Assembly (NCBI GenBank): GCA_027080405.1 | Contig: JALWSL010000408.1 | Location: 1 to 5,339 of the forward strand | Direction of reading: 5' to 3' | Length of the DNA: 5,339 bases | Source of the DNA: Planctomycetaceae bacterium | Lineage (GTDB): Bacteria; Planctomycetota; Planctomycetia; Planctomycetales; Planctomycetaceae | In this document: positions 1-5,339 of the stretch, piece after piece | How the letters are laid out: each line of letters opens with the position of its first letter | Numbering within the stretch: position 1 is the first letter of the stretch | Notes under the pieces: model-generated | Seen by the model: only the letters and a program-made list of their open reading frames with translations | The model's database searches: none | Told to the model about the DNA's origin: nothing | Program-made: the position numbers and the translations under genes

Positions 1-358
1 GATGATCGCGTTCCGGAAAGAACATCCGTCGATTTGCCGATCGCATTTCTGGCGAAACGAAGTGAAATGGCACGGCCCACACGGCCCCTGCGAAATGGGC
101 CCCGATTCCCAAACCCTCGCCTTTTGTATTATCGGGACTTCCATGAACTGCCACGATTTGTACGTGATGATCAACGGCAGCGATCACGAAATCGAATTCG
201 GTATCTATCGAGGCACCAACCTCCACTGGAAACGGGTTATCGATACCTCGCTCGATTCACCGCTCGATATCTGCGACGTCACCGACCGCGCTCTACTGGT
301 ACAATCCAGCTACAAGGTACAGGCCAGATCCGTGGTCGTCCTGATCCGGGATACATAA
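1..358 (+). CDS. glgX: Glycogen debranching enzyme GlgX (isoamylase type), C-terminal fragment
   Basis: This is the last 118 or so residues of a glycogen debranching enzyme, which hydrolyses alpha-1,6 branches of glycogen in the cytoplasm. The reading frame is already open at the left edge; the ATG at base 2 is probably an internal Met, because the residues after it (MIAFRKEHPS) match the region just after the catalytic (beta/alpha)8 barrel in GlgX/TreX proteins. Next come VKWHGP, DSQTLAF, DLYVMIN, the WKRVIDTSLDSP block and a closing YKVQARSVVVL strand, the usual order of the beta-sandwich C-terminal domain of this family. The catalytic residues lie outside the window, so activity cannot be judged. 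The TAA stop is at 356-358. The gene converges on nusB. A different GH13 isoamylase-like enzyme is possible, but the DTSL.SP and ARSVVVL pattern favours GlgX. Confidence 0.85.
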   Translation, partial: MIAFRKEHPSICRSHFWRNEVKWHGPHGPCEMGPDSQTLAFCIIGTSMNCHDLYVMINGSDHEIEFGIYRGTNLHWKRVIDTSLDSPLDICDVTDRALLVQSSYKVQARSVVVLIRDT

Positions 359-734
359 CCACCCCGGTACTGTCTTCTTACTGTGTAACGACGCCGAGAG
401 TTTTCCGCACCGGGTTCCCATCTGAGCGAGAACGAATAAAACCACTTTGGAACATTCAGCTTACCTCTCTCTTTACCTTTTTTCTTTCCTTCGCGTCTTT
501 GCATGAGATTATTTTCCAGATACCAGTCACCCGATATTCTTTTCCCGGGGCCCTCTGTGCTTGCGTGGTTTACTTTTTCTTCTTCCTGGATATGTGCATG
601 GATGTCGCATTGTTGCAAAAACTGATCGAACCGGCCCTGCAAAAACATGTTACTTTCTCGTGTTACAAGTCCCGGAAGTTTCTGCAATCTGAAATATCCA
701 GAAATATCATTGGGGCAGCGTCCGTTGTCGCAGA
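359..734. other. Convergent intergenic region between glgX and nusB, no gene
   Basis: I see no credible gene in these 376 bases. Open frames cross it on both strands, but they have low-complexity, Lys/Arg/Glu-rich or Ser/Phe-rich translations and no ribosome binding site. The region holds a pyrimidine-rich, repeat-like segment (listed separately). It also has a 10-base near-perfect tandem repeat at 691-710 (two copies of GAAATATC plus two bases) next to the nusB 3' end, and a weak 6-bp inverted repeat TTTCTG/CAGAAA at 679-704. No GC-rich hairpin followed by a T-run was found for either converging gene, so termination here may depend on Rho. Confidence 0.6.
463..590. repeat. Degenerate dispersed intergenic repeat-like sequence
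   Basis: The plus strand reads CCTTCGCGTCTTTGCATGAG (488-507), and 42 bases on GCCCTCTGTGCTTGCGTGG (550-568), set in T/C-rich sequence. From memory, these resemble the 'cgcaaagacgcgaag' and 'ccacagaggcacagagg' modules seen as dispersed intergenic repeats in many bacterial genomes, often as a pair in this order and often mis-translated as small Lys/Arg/Glu-rich proteins. The copy here departs from those modules (CATGAG for CGTGAG, GCTTGCGTGG for the usual CTCTGTGG), so it looks decayed. Its place between convergent genes fits such repeats. Only one copy is in the window, so repetitiveness cannot be shown from this sequence, and the boundaries are approximate. Confidence 0.4.
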
Positions 735-1178
735 TCAGGTGAGTTCTTCGGCAGATGGTGGTTGTGGCGTCGATTCAATCGCAACTTCACCGTTGAGATT
801 GTCGAGGATACCATTGATGAAAGCGGAGGAGTTTTCCGTTCCGAACTTTTTCGCCAATTTGATTGCCTCATCGATCACAACAGAATTGGGCGTATCCAGA
901 TGATACAGTTCAAACGCTCCGAGGCGCAACAGATTCCGGTCGGTTGGGGCCATCCGTTTCAAAGACCAGTTTTTGGCGGCCTTCTGAATCTGCTGATCGA
1001 GTTTGTCGCGGTGCCTGATTGTCCCGGAAAATAGTGACCAGGAAAACTTTTCCAGTTCTTCGTCGTCAATCCGTTCCTGGATCATGCCCAGAACCGTGTC
1101 GTCATCGACATCGGGATTCATATCGACCAGAAAAAGCATCTGCATGGCCAGTTCACGGGCCTTGGAGCGTTTTGCCAT
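735..1178 (-). CDS. nusB: Transcription antitermination factor NusB
   Basis: NusB (147 residues) binds boxA RNA together with ribosomal protein S10 (NusE) and helps RNA polymerase resist termination, chiefly during rRNA transcription. The protein opens with the family signature [16 protein letters not shown]. The helical core carries [22 protein letters not shown] (about 70-91) and [17 protein letters not shown] (97-113), followed by [12 protein letters not shown] (117-128). These match the conserved C-terminal half of NusB. A tail of about 18 Pro/Glu-rich residues follows. The ATG at 1178-1176 was chosen because family members begin at this motif; the frame stays open to a TTG at 1241, but those 21 extra residues look unlike NusB. 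No strong Shine-Dalgarno sequence precedes it. It lies 92 bases after ribH, a very common pairing in bacteria, and ends the minus-strand cluster. Confidence 0.95.
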   Translation of the reverse strand: MAKRSKARELAMQMLFLVDMNPDVDDDTVLGMIQERIDDEELEKFSWSLFSGTIRHRDKLDQQIQKAAKNWSLKRMAPTDRNLLRLGAFELYHLDTPNSVVIDEAIKLAKKFGTENSSAFINGILDNLNGEVAIESTPQPPSAEELT

Positions 1179-1270
1179 ATTGCTACGGTATTTTCTTCGT
1201 GTGTGTCGCGAATTTCCAAAGTATGAATTTGAGAACGGCAATGGGATCGGGCCAGCAGAGCCGGGATCAA

Positions 1271-1753
1271 TCAGTTCGATGTCTGTTCGTCGATCGCAAT
1301 CATCAGGTTGGCCATTTCAATTGCTGCCAGGGCACATTCCTCTCCCTTGTTGCCTGCCTTTCCGCCGGCCCGGTTCAGTGCCTGATCGAGATTTTCACAG
1401 GTGAGAACACCAAAGGCGATCGGCACTTCCGTCTGTTGGGACGCATTGACAATACCCTGAGCAACCGAGTGGTTGATGTAATCGTGGTGCTGGGTTTCTC
1501 CCTGAATGACCGCTCCCAGGCAGCAGATGCCGATAAACTGACCGCTTTTCGCCAGTTTCTGGGCAGCCAGAGGGAGTTCGAAGGAACCGGGAACCCGAAC
1601 CACGCTGATGCGATCATCTCCCACGCCATGTCTGCGAAACGTGTCGATCGCTCCGGAGAGCAGTCGATTGGTGACCAGTTCGTTCCAGCGGGAAACGACG
1701 ATCGCGAAGTTTCCCCGGGATGATAACAGATTGCCTTCAAGATGTGTTGTCAT
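1271..1753 (-). CDS. ribH: 6,7-dimethyl-8-ribityllumazine synthase (RibH)
   Basis: Lumazine synthase condenses 5-amino-6-ribitylaminouracil with 3,4-dihydroxy-2-butanone 4-phosphate, the penultimate step of riboflavin synthesis; it forms cytoplasmic pentamers or 60-mer capsids. At 160 residues it has normal length. Visible motifs in order are [15 protein letters not shown] (21-35), VPGSFELP (54-61), [14 protein letters not shown] (80-93) with the proposed catalytic His89, [16 protein letters not shown] (115-130) with the phosphate-binding Arg128, and [14 protein letters not shown] (134-147). Trp23 sits where many bacterial enzymes have Phe, at the aromatic residue that stacks on the substrate; Trp occurs there in some homologues. 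The ATG at 1753-1751 has an AGGA four bases upstream, the clearest ribosome site in the cluster. It lies 57 bases after rho and 92 before nusB. No other rib genes are present in the window. Confidence 0.97.
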   Translation of the reverse strand: MTTHLEGNLLSSRGNFAIVVSRWNELVTNRLLSGAIDTFRRHGVGDDRISVVRVPGSFELPLAAQKLAKSGQFIGICCLGAVIQGETQHHDYINHSVAQGIVNASQQTEVPIAFGVLTCENLDQALNRAGGKAGNKGEECALAAIEMANLMIAIDEQTSN

Positions 1754-1810
1754 GGGATCCTGTTCGAAAATTGGAAAGGGAGCTCAGACTTTGCCTGACG
1801 AGATAAAACT

Positions 1811-3160
1811 CTAATTCAGATTCATGCTCATCAGGAATTCTTCGTTCGTTTTTGTCCGTTTCATTCGATTGGTCAGCAGTTCCATTGCCTCAACCGGATT
1901 CATGTCACTGAGCACACGCCGTAATATCCAGATGCGGCGAAGTTCTTCTTCGTCCATCAGCAATTCTTCCCGGCGGGTTCCGGATTTATTGACATCAATC
2001 GCGGGCCAGACCCTCTTTTCAACCATCCGTCGATCCAGATGCAATTCGGTATTTCCTGTCCCTTTGAATTCCTCGAAGATGACATCATCCATTTTGCTGC
2101 CGGTATCGATAAGCGCGGTGGCAATGATTGTCAGACTCCCGCCTTCTTCAACATTCCTGGCTGCCCCAAAAAAGCGTTTGGGATGTTGTAGCGCATTCGC
2201 ATCGACCCCCCCACTGAGTATTTTTCCCGAATGCGGAACTTCCGAGTTCCAGGCCCGGGCCAGTCTTGTGATTGAATCCAGAAAGATGATGACATCGTGC
2301 CCGTATTCGACCATCCGCTTCGCCTTCTCGATCACCATTTCAGAAACCTGAATGTGGCGACTGGGCGGTTCATCGAACGTACTGCTGATGACTTCACAAC
2401 GATCTCCCTTGACCTGGTTTTCCATGTCGGTCACTTCTTCCGGGCGTTCATCGATGAGCAACATGAACACGTAGGCTTCCGGATGGTTGCACAAGACCGA
2501 TTTCGCCAGATTTTGCAGCAGAATCGTCTTCCCGGCTCGGGGAGGAGAAACGATCAGACCCCGCTGTCCCATTCCGATGGGAGCGACCAGATCGACCACT
2601 CTCGAACTGATATCAAGCGGATCGAGCGCCAGTCGCAACCGCTGATCGGGATGCAGTGGTGTCAGATCATCAAAGAAAACCTTCTCGGCCAGCAGATTGG
2701 GGTCCTGCCCGTTGATGGCTTCCACTCTGAGCAGAGCGAAATATCGCTCATTTTCCTTGGGAGGGCGGATTTGCCCTGCCACGGTAGCCCCGACACGCAA
2801 ACCGAATCGGCGTATCTGGCTCGGGGAAACATAAATGTCATCCGGACACGGGAGGTAGTGGTAATCGGGGCTTCGCAGAAAGCCGAAACCGTCCGGCAGT
2901 ATCTCCAACGTTCCTTCACCGAACATCAGTCCGTTCATCTTCGTCCGTTCTTTCAGGATTTTGAAGATGAGGTCCTGCTTTTTCAGGCCGGTGATTTCAG
3001 TCAGGTTTTCTTTTCGGGCGAGTTCAAGCAGTTCTTTCATCGTCAGTTTTTGGAGTTCTGCGATATTGACATTGTTATGCTTGGCGTTTCCGTAGAGGTC
3101 GTCGCCATTGCCACCAGAACGTGAAGAGCCGCGCCCTTTGGAATGTGTTTCTGTTGTCAT
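1811..3160 (-). CDS. rho: Transcription termination factor Rho
   Basis: Rho is a hexameric RNA-dependent ATPase that loads on C-rich nascent RNA and ends transcription. Its 449 residues are about 30 more than E. coli Rho, mainly from a Gly/Ser-rich polar N-terminal tail (1-30). The Rho N-domain spans roughly 33-75. The RNA-binding cold-shock-like domain follows, with GFGFLR at 91-96 and [12 protein letters not shown] at 107-118. The RecA-like ATPase has Walker A SPPRAGKT (205-212), IDERPEE with catalytic Glu238, Walker B DVIIFLDS (289-296), the Q-loop [10 protein letters not shown] (315-324), the R-loop around Lys366 (EFKGTGN) and the arginine finger Arg396 (SGTRREEL). Every key residue is present. 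Relative to E. coli there are three extra residues (DRC, 253-255) between VKG and the VISSTFDEP segment. The frame has a stop shortly upstream and no other start before the ATG at 3160. It lies between coaE and ribH. Confidence 0.98.
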   Translation of the reverse strand: MTTETHSKGRGSSRSGGNGDDLYGNAKHNNVNIAELQKLTMKELLELARKENLTEITGLKKQDLIFKILKERTKMNGLMFGEGTLEILPDGFGFLRSPDYHYLPCPDDIYVSPSQIRRFGLRVGATVAGQIRPPKENERYFALLRVEAINGQDPNLLAEKVFFDDLTPLHPDQRLRLALDPLDISSRVVDLVAPIGMGQRGLIVSPPRAGKTILLQNLAKSVLCNHPEAYVFMLLIDERPEEVTDMENQVKGDRCEVISSTFDEPPSRHIQVSEMVIEKAKRMVEYGHDVIIFLDSITRLARAWNSEVPHSGKILSGGVDANALQHPKRFFGAARNVEEGGSLTIIATALIDTGSKMDDVIFEEFKGTGNTELHLDRRMVEKRVWPAIDVNKSGTRREELLMDEEELRRIWILRRVLSDMNPVEAMELLTNRMKRTKTNEEFLMSMNLN

Positions 3161-3255
3161 GAAGATGTTCCAGATTGGACAAACGAGGTTGGCAAAAATT
3201 TGGAGTGTTTACAACTTGCCTGCGCCGAACGGTCACACCCGGAAAGCGTGAACAT
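3157..3255 (-). promoter_or_regulatory. Candidate rho leader ORF (32 codons) overlapping the rho start
   Basis: In the 165-base coaE-rho gap, an ATG at 3255-3253 opens a 32-codon frame. Its TGA stop (3159-3157) overlaps the rho ATG in an ATGA arrangement, the geometry seen in translational coupling. The peptide starts MFTLSGCDRS and is rich in Ser and Thr, with no recognised domain. There is no Shine-Dalgarno sequence close to its ATG. The RNA just before rho is C-rich and G-poor. In enterobacteria rho has its own leader region and is autoregulated by Rho-dependent attenuation, so a regulatory leader here is plausible. The overlap may still be chance. Confidence 0.3.
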
Positions 3256-3301
3256 AGAATTCAAACGGCCAAGACCTTTAACTACATCGACAATTCTTTT
3301 C

Positions 3302-3323
3302 TCATCAGGTTTTCATCAGGTCT
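3302..3323. repeat. Two-copy 11-base tandem repeat at the coaE 3' end
   Basis: Two adjacent 11-base units (TCATCAGGTTT and TCATCAGGTCT on the plus strand) differ at one base. They lie just beyond the coaE stop, in the coaE-rho spacer, and partly overlap the hairpin at 3319-3335. The function is unknown; this could be replication slippage. Confidence 0.6.
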
Positions 3324-3335
3324 CACTAAGAGACC
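3319..3335 (-). other. Short hairpin around the coaE stop codon
   Basis: GGTCTC and GAGACC form a perfect 6-bp stem with a 5-base loop, and the coaE TAG stop lies mostly in the loop. On the coaE strand the stem is followed by TGATGAAAACC, not a T-run, so this is not a standard intrinsic terminator. It could mark RNA processing or protect the end of the coaE message, or it could be chance. Confidence 0.35.
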
Positions 3336-3949
3336 ACCGATTGATGACGCAACCACTGCATCAACTGCTGCCCTGCTTGTTCGATTGATCCCGAATTATC
3401 AACCACAAAATGGGCATGCTTCCGCTTTGTATCCAGATCAAGTTGGCTACGTTCCCTTTTTCTGAACTCCTCTTCGGACCAGTTTCGGGACTCGACAACA
3501 TGGGCCAGTCTTTTCTCCTCGGGAGTCTCTACAAAAATCACCCGGTCGCAGGCTCCGTGCCAGCCAGCTTCAAGAATGACAGCCGCATCGATGATAATCC
3601 CCCGCTTCCCGGTTTGACGGGCCTGTTCGATTGCCTCCTGCATCGCCTGCCGGATGACCGGATGCACAATTCGTTCAAGCACCTTGCGGTTCCGAACAGA
3701 TTGTGGATCGTCTCCCCAGACACGTGATCCCAATTTCGAACGGTCGATCTCCCCTTCAGGATCAAGAATACCCGATCCAAAATGTTCAATAAGTTGTGAT
3801 ATGACTTCCGGTTGCTTCAAGGCGATGTGCCCCAGACGATCGCCATCGACAACAGGCAAATCACATTTTTCCCCCAGCCATCGAGCCAGCGTACTTTTCC
3901 CGGAACCAACCCCTCCTACGAAACAGAGGGTCACAAACTGATTCGACAT
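3326..3949 (-). CDS. coaE: Dephospho-CoA kinase (CoaE)
   Basis: CoaE phosphorylates the 3'-hydroxyl of dephospho-CoA with ATP, the final step of coenzyme A synthesis in the cytoplasm. The 207-residue length is typical. The P-loop is GGVGSGKST (12-20). The CoA-domain motifs are VVDGDRLGH (33-41, in place of the common DAD), IVHPVIR (94-100), a DAAVILEAGW segment (121-130, the family's D-P-LLFE region) with Asp121 and Glu127, SRNWSEEEFRKRERSQ (154-169) with the lid arginines, and AHFVVDNSGS (179-188). The ATG at 3949-3947 is the only sensible start: an in-frame TAA lies about 18 bases upstream. There is no Shine-Dalgarno sequence. A TAATAA (3967-3962) ending 12 bases before the ATG could be a -10 element, which would give a nearly leaderless message, but no good -35 supports it. 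It is probably the first gene of the cluster leading to rho. Confidence 0.96.
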   Translation of the reverse strand: MSNQFVTLCFVGGVGSGKSTLARWLGEKCDLPVVDGDRLGHIALKQPEVISQLIEHFGSGILDPEGEIDRSKLGSRVWGDDPQSVRNRKVLERIVHPVIRQAMQEAIEQARQTGKRGIIIDAAVILEAGWHGACDRVIFVETPEEKRLAHVVESRNWSEEEFRKRERSQLDLDTKRKHAHFVVDNSGSIEQAGQQLMQWLRHQSVVS

Positions 3950-4214
3950 CGAATCAAAACTTTATTATTGAAATCAAAAGGTTTGAAATTCCCGTCCGGA
4001 ATCCCTCCGTTGTATCCAATAGAGTCGGTATTCAACAGAACCGCTTCACCGAACGAACGTAAAAAGGCTACCGAAGAAAAAACGCTGCGACAAAACCGAA
4101 ACTATTCGCTGAAACGAGGGGAAAACTGGACTGTGTTGATGACAATCGATCATTACTGGAAGTGACCGCCATCCCTGAACGGTGTTCGACATGAATTCTA
4201 GGCGTGTACCGCAA

Positions 4215-4321
4215 TGGTTGACAAAAAGGAGGTGAATGTCAACTAAATTCGCAGGGATATGCTCTTTTTTTCCTATTTTCTTTCCCCGAAGCCAGGCCTG
4301 ATGCCAGGATCCTCCTTTTTG
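4215..4321 (+). promoter_or_regulatory. Candidate structured leader: perfect Shine-Dalgarno with downstream complement
   Basis: AAGGAGGTGA (4226-4235) is a perfect 10-base complement of the usual 16S rRNA 3' end. It lies in the 13-base loop of a hairpin with arms 4215-4223 and 4237-4245 (nine pairs, one of them G.U). An ATG at 4236 opens a 21-codon frame that stops at 4299-4301. Ten bases after that stop, CCTCCTTTTTG (4311-4321) is the exact reverse complement of CAAAAAGGAGG (4222-4232), so it could mask the ribosome site. The layout resembles a translational attenuator or riboswitch expression platform. GGAGG ends only three bases before the ATG, closer than optimal. The transcribed strand is not known, and the same inverted repeats could instead be DNA-level sites or the ends of a roughly 100-base element. 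Confidence 0.35.
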
Positions 4322-4351
4322 CCCGATATCGGCATTCCCTTTGCCATTCGC

Positions 4352-4397
4352 TTGCACAGTTGGAGTTTGCACCAATAGAATGATCAATAAGTATGAT
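4352..4397 (+). promoter_or_regulatory. Possible sigma70-like promoter for the oxidoreductase gene
   Basis: TTGCAC occurs twice (4352-4357 and 4367-4372). The first is followed after 18 bases by TAGAAT (4376-4381) and the second after 19 bases by TATGAT (4392-4397). Each -10 matches the consensus at five of six positions, but TTGCAC is a poor -35. If used, transcripts would start about 30-50 bases before the ATG at 4438 and would leave out the structured segment at 4215-4321. Confidence 0.25.
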
Positions 4398-4437
4398 TTG
4401 ATGCATTCCCCTCCTTCAGTTATCAGGTTCGACAATC

Positions 4438-5339
4438 ATGGTACAATTGCCTCGCCGTTCTCGCCGTTCTTTTCTGCAAACGACCGTTGCCCTGTCGGCA
4501 AGTTTTGCCGCTCCTGCTTTTGTGAGGGGCCGCAATCTGAACTCAAAACTGCAGATTGCGGGGATCGGTGCTGATGGCAAGGGCTGGTCAGACATACGGG
4601 AAGTTGGCAGCCATCCGCAAGCGAGGTTTGTCGCCTTTTGCGATGTCGATGTAGCCCGCACCACCAAGGTTCGTCAGTACGTGCCCGACGCTCCGATCTA
4701 TCAGGATTATCGAAACATGCTGGAGGAGTTGGGCGATAAAATTGATGCAGTGACCGTTTCGACGCCGGACCATACACACGCAAAAATCAGTATCGATGCG
4801 ATGAGCCTGGGCAAGCATGTCTATTGCCAGAAACCCCTGACGCGGACGGTCTGGGAAGCGCGGCAGATGCGCCTCCATGCAGCGAAATCCGGTGTCATTA
4901 CCCGTATGGGGAATCAAATTCACTCACACACGGCGTATCGCAGTGCCGTTCAGCTGATTCAAGACGGAGTGATCGGAAAGGTAAAAGCCGTTCACTCCTG
5001 GGTTGGCACCACTGGTCACGGAAGAAGTGGATTCTCGGAACGTCCCACACAAAACGATCCTGTTCCAAAAACGCTGGACTGGGATCTCTGGATCGGTGTT
5101 GCTCCGATGCGTCCGTATGCCGGGCCTCGCATCTATCACCCCTTCGCCTGGAGAGACTGGCAGGATTTCGGCTCGGGAGCGATCGGAGATTTTGGTTGCC
5201 ATCTTCTCGATCCCGTTTACACGGCTCTCAAAATTACTGGCGACCCGATCAGTGTGATCTCGGAACATTCAGGGATAAATGACGAAGTCTGGCCGATGCA
5301 GGAAACGATTCGGTACGTTGTTCCCGGCACCGAGTACAC
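4438..5339 (+). CDS. Tat-exported Gfo/Idh/MocA-family oxidoreductase, N-terminal part
   Basis: This is an NAD(P)-dependent oxidoreductase of the Gfo/Idh/MocA family, open to the right edge: 300 complete codons are visible of perhaps 430-480. It starts with a twin-arginine signal, SRRSFLQ (8-14) followed by the hydrophobic stretch TTVALSASFAAPAF, so the folded protein is probably exported. The Rossmann domain shows IAGIGADGKG (40-49), VAFCDVD (65-71) and VSTPDHTHA (107-115). The cofactor motif is YCQKPL (129-134) with Lys132, Gln replacing the Glu of the classic EKP. The substrate domain has GNQIHS (158-163), LDWDLWIG (213-220) and HPFAWRDWQDFGSGAIGDFG (234-253), with Asp251, His255 and Asp258. 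The substrate is unknown; relatives act on sugars, inositols and their acids. An in-frame TGA at 4399-4401 limits the start; the ATG at 4438 has only a weak AGG ten bases upstream. Confidence 0.93.
   Translation, partial: MVQLPRRSRRSFLQTTVALSASFAAPAFVRGRNLNSKLQIAGIGADGKGWSDIREVGSHPQARFVAFCDVDVARTTKVRQYVPDAPIYQDYRNMLEELGDKIDAVTVSTPDHTHAKISIDAMSLGKHVYCQKPLTRTVWEARQMRLHAAKSGVITRMGNQIHSHTAYRSAVQLIQDGVIGKVKAVHSWVGTTGHGRSGFSERPTQNDPVPKTLDWDLWIGVAPMRPYAGPRIYHPFAWRDWQDFGSGAIGDFGCHLLDPVYTALKITGDPISVISEHSGINDEVWPMQETIRYVVPGTEY

Larger units (their letters stand above)
3950..4437. other. Divergent intergenic region between coaE and the oxidoreductase gene
   Basis: These 488 bases separate two genes that point away from each other. 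The coaE-proximal half (3950-4200) shows nothing beyond a weak ATTCC-N5-GGAAT inverted repeat (3988-4002) and a possible -10 for coaE. The other half holds a structured segment (4215-4321), a 10-base perfect palindrome CCGATATCGG (4323-4332) and promoter-like hexamers before the oxidoreductase (4352-4397). A minus-strand open frame of 129 codons covers 4046-4435, but its translation has no family resemblance and mixed composition, so I do not call it a gene. Confidence 0.6.

Noticed and set aside
364..414. CCCGGT/ACCGGG inverted repeat as the glgX terminator
   Set aside because: Six pairs with a loop of about 39 bases and no following T-run is not a credible terminator.
310..687. Minus-strand open frame of 125 codons between glgX and nusB
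   Set aside because: It overlaps the glgX 3' end and translates the repeat-like segment into low-complexity Lys/Arg/Glu-rich sequence (QRREGKKKGKERG), typical of repeats mis-called as genes. It has no ribosome site or known motif.
34..903. Plus-strand open frame of 289 codons overlapping glgX, the intergenic region and nusB
   Set aside because: It is a shadow: it overlaps two well supported genes in other frames, and its translation is Arg- and Phe-rich with no recognisable domain.
1115..1241. Longer nusB starting at TTG 1241
   Set aside because: The 21 extra residues do not resemble NusB, and the family signature begins at the ATG at 1178.
1754..1810. Intrinsic terminator between rho and ribH
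   Set aside because: Only a 4-base TCAG/CTGA pairing is present and no T-run follows; read-through into ribH is more likely.
2297..3124. Plus-strand open frame of 275 codons opposite rho
   Set aside because: It lies wholly antisense to the highly conserved rho gene; its His/Phe/Gln/Arg-rich translation is the usual mirror of a conserved coding frame.
3988..4002. ATTCC-N5-GGAAT inverted repeat upstream of coaE
   Set aside because: Arms of five bases are easily produced by chance, and no regulator can be named.
4323..4332. 10-base perfect palindrome CCGATATCGG as an operator
   Set aside because: A palindrome of this length is expected about once per 1,000 bases by chance; there is no second copy or other support.
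4046..4435. Minus-strand open frame of 129 codons upstream of coaE
   Set aside because: No family signature or ribosome site; it would fill the whole divergent promoter region and begins almost at the oxidoreductase start. Its composition looks like non-coding sequence.

Overview
This window looks like ordinary chromosomal DNA from a planctomycete (Planctomycetota). The main evidence is a Gfo/Idh/MocA-family oxidoreductase with a Tat signal peptide and a QKP cofactor motif, of the type that is greatly expanded in that phylum. GC content near 50%, weak or absent Shine-Dalgarno sequences and the coaE-rho-ribH-nusB neighbourhood fit. The phylum call is inference from family knowledge; no database was searched.

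Layout. 1-358 (+) is the C-terminal end of a GlgX-type glycogen debranching enzyme, cut by the window edge. 359-734 is a convergent intergenic region without a credible gene; it carries a decayed-looking repeat-like sequence. From 3949 down to 735 on the minus strand runs a compact housekeeping cluster: coaE (last step of coenzyme A synthesis), rho (transcription termination), ribH (lumazine synthase, riboflavin synthesis) and nusB (antitermination and rRNA transcription). The gaps are 165, 57 and 92 bases, with no convincing intrinsic terminator, so co-transcription is likely. 3950-4437 is a divergent intergenic region. 4438-5339 (+) is the N-terminal two thirds or so of the Tat-exported oxidoreductase, which runs off the right edge.

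How the genes fit together. CoaE and RibH are cofactor biosynthesis enzymes. Rho and NusB act on opposite sides of the same decision, termination versus antitermination, and here appear to share a transcript. The flanking glgX and oxidoreductase genes point away from or into this cluster and are probably independent units.

The protein genes are conventional. The less ordinary material is non-coding. Between coaE and the oxidoreductase, a perfect 10-base Shine-Dalgarno sequence lies in a hairpin loop, precedes a 21-codon ORF, and is matched by an 11-base perfect complement just after that ORF's stop codon. In the rho leader, a 32-codon ORF overlaps the rho start codon. Both are sequence observations with inferred function. 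I found no CRISPR array, RNA gene, phage gene or transposase.
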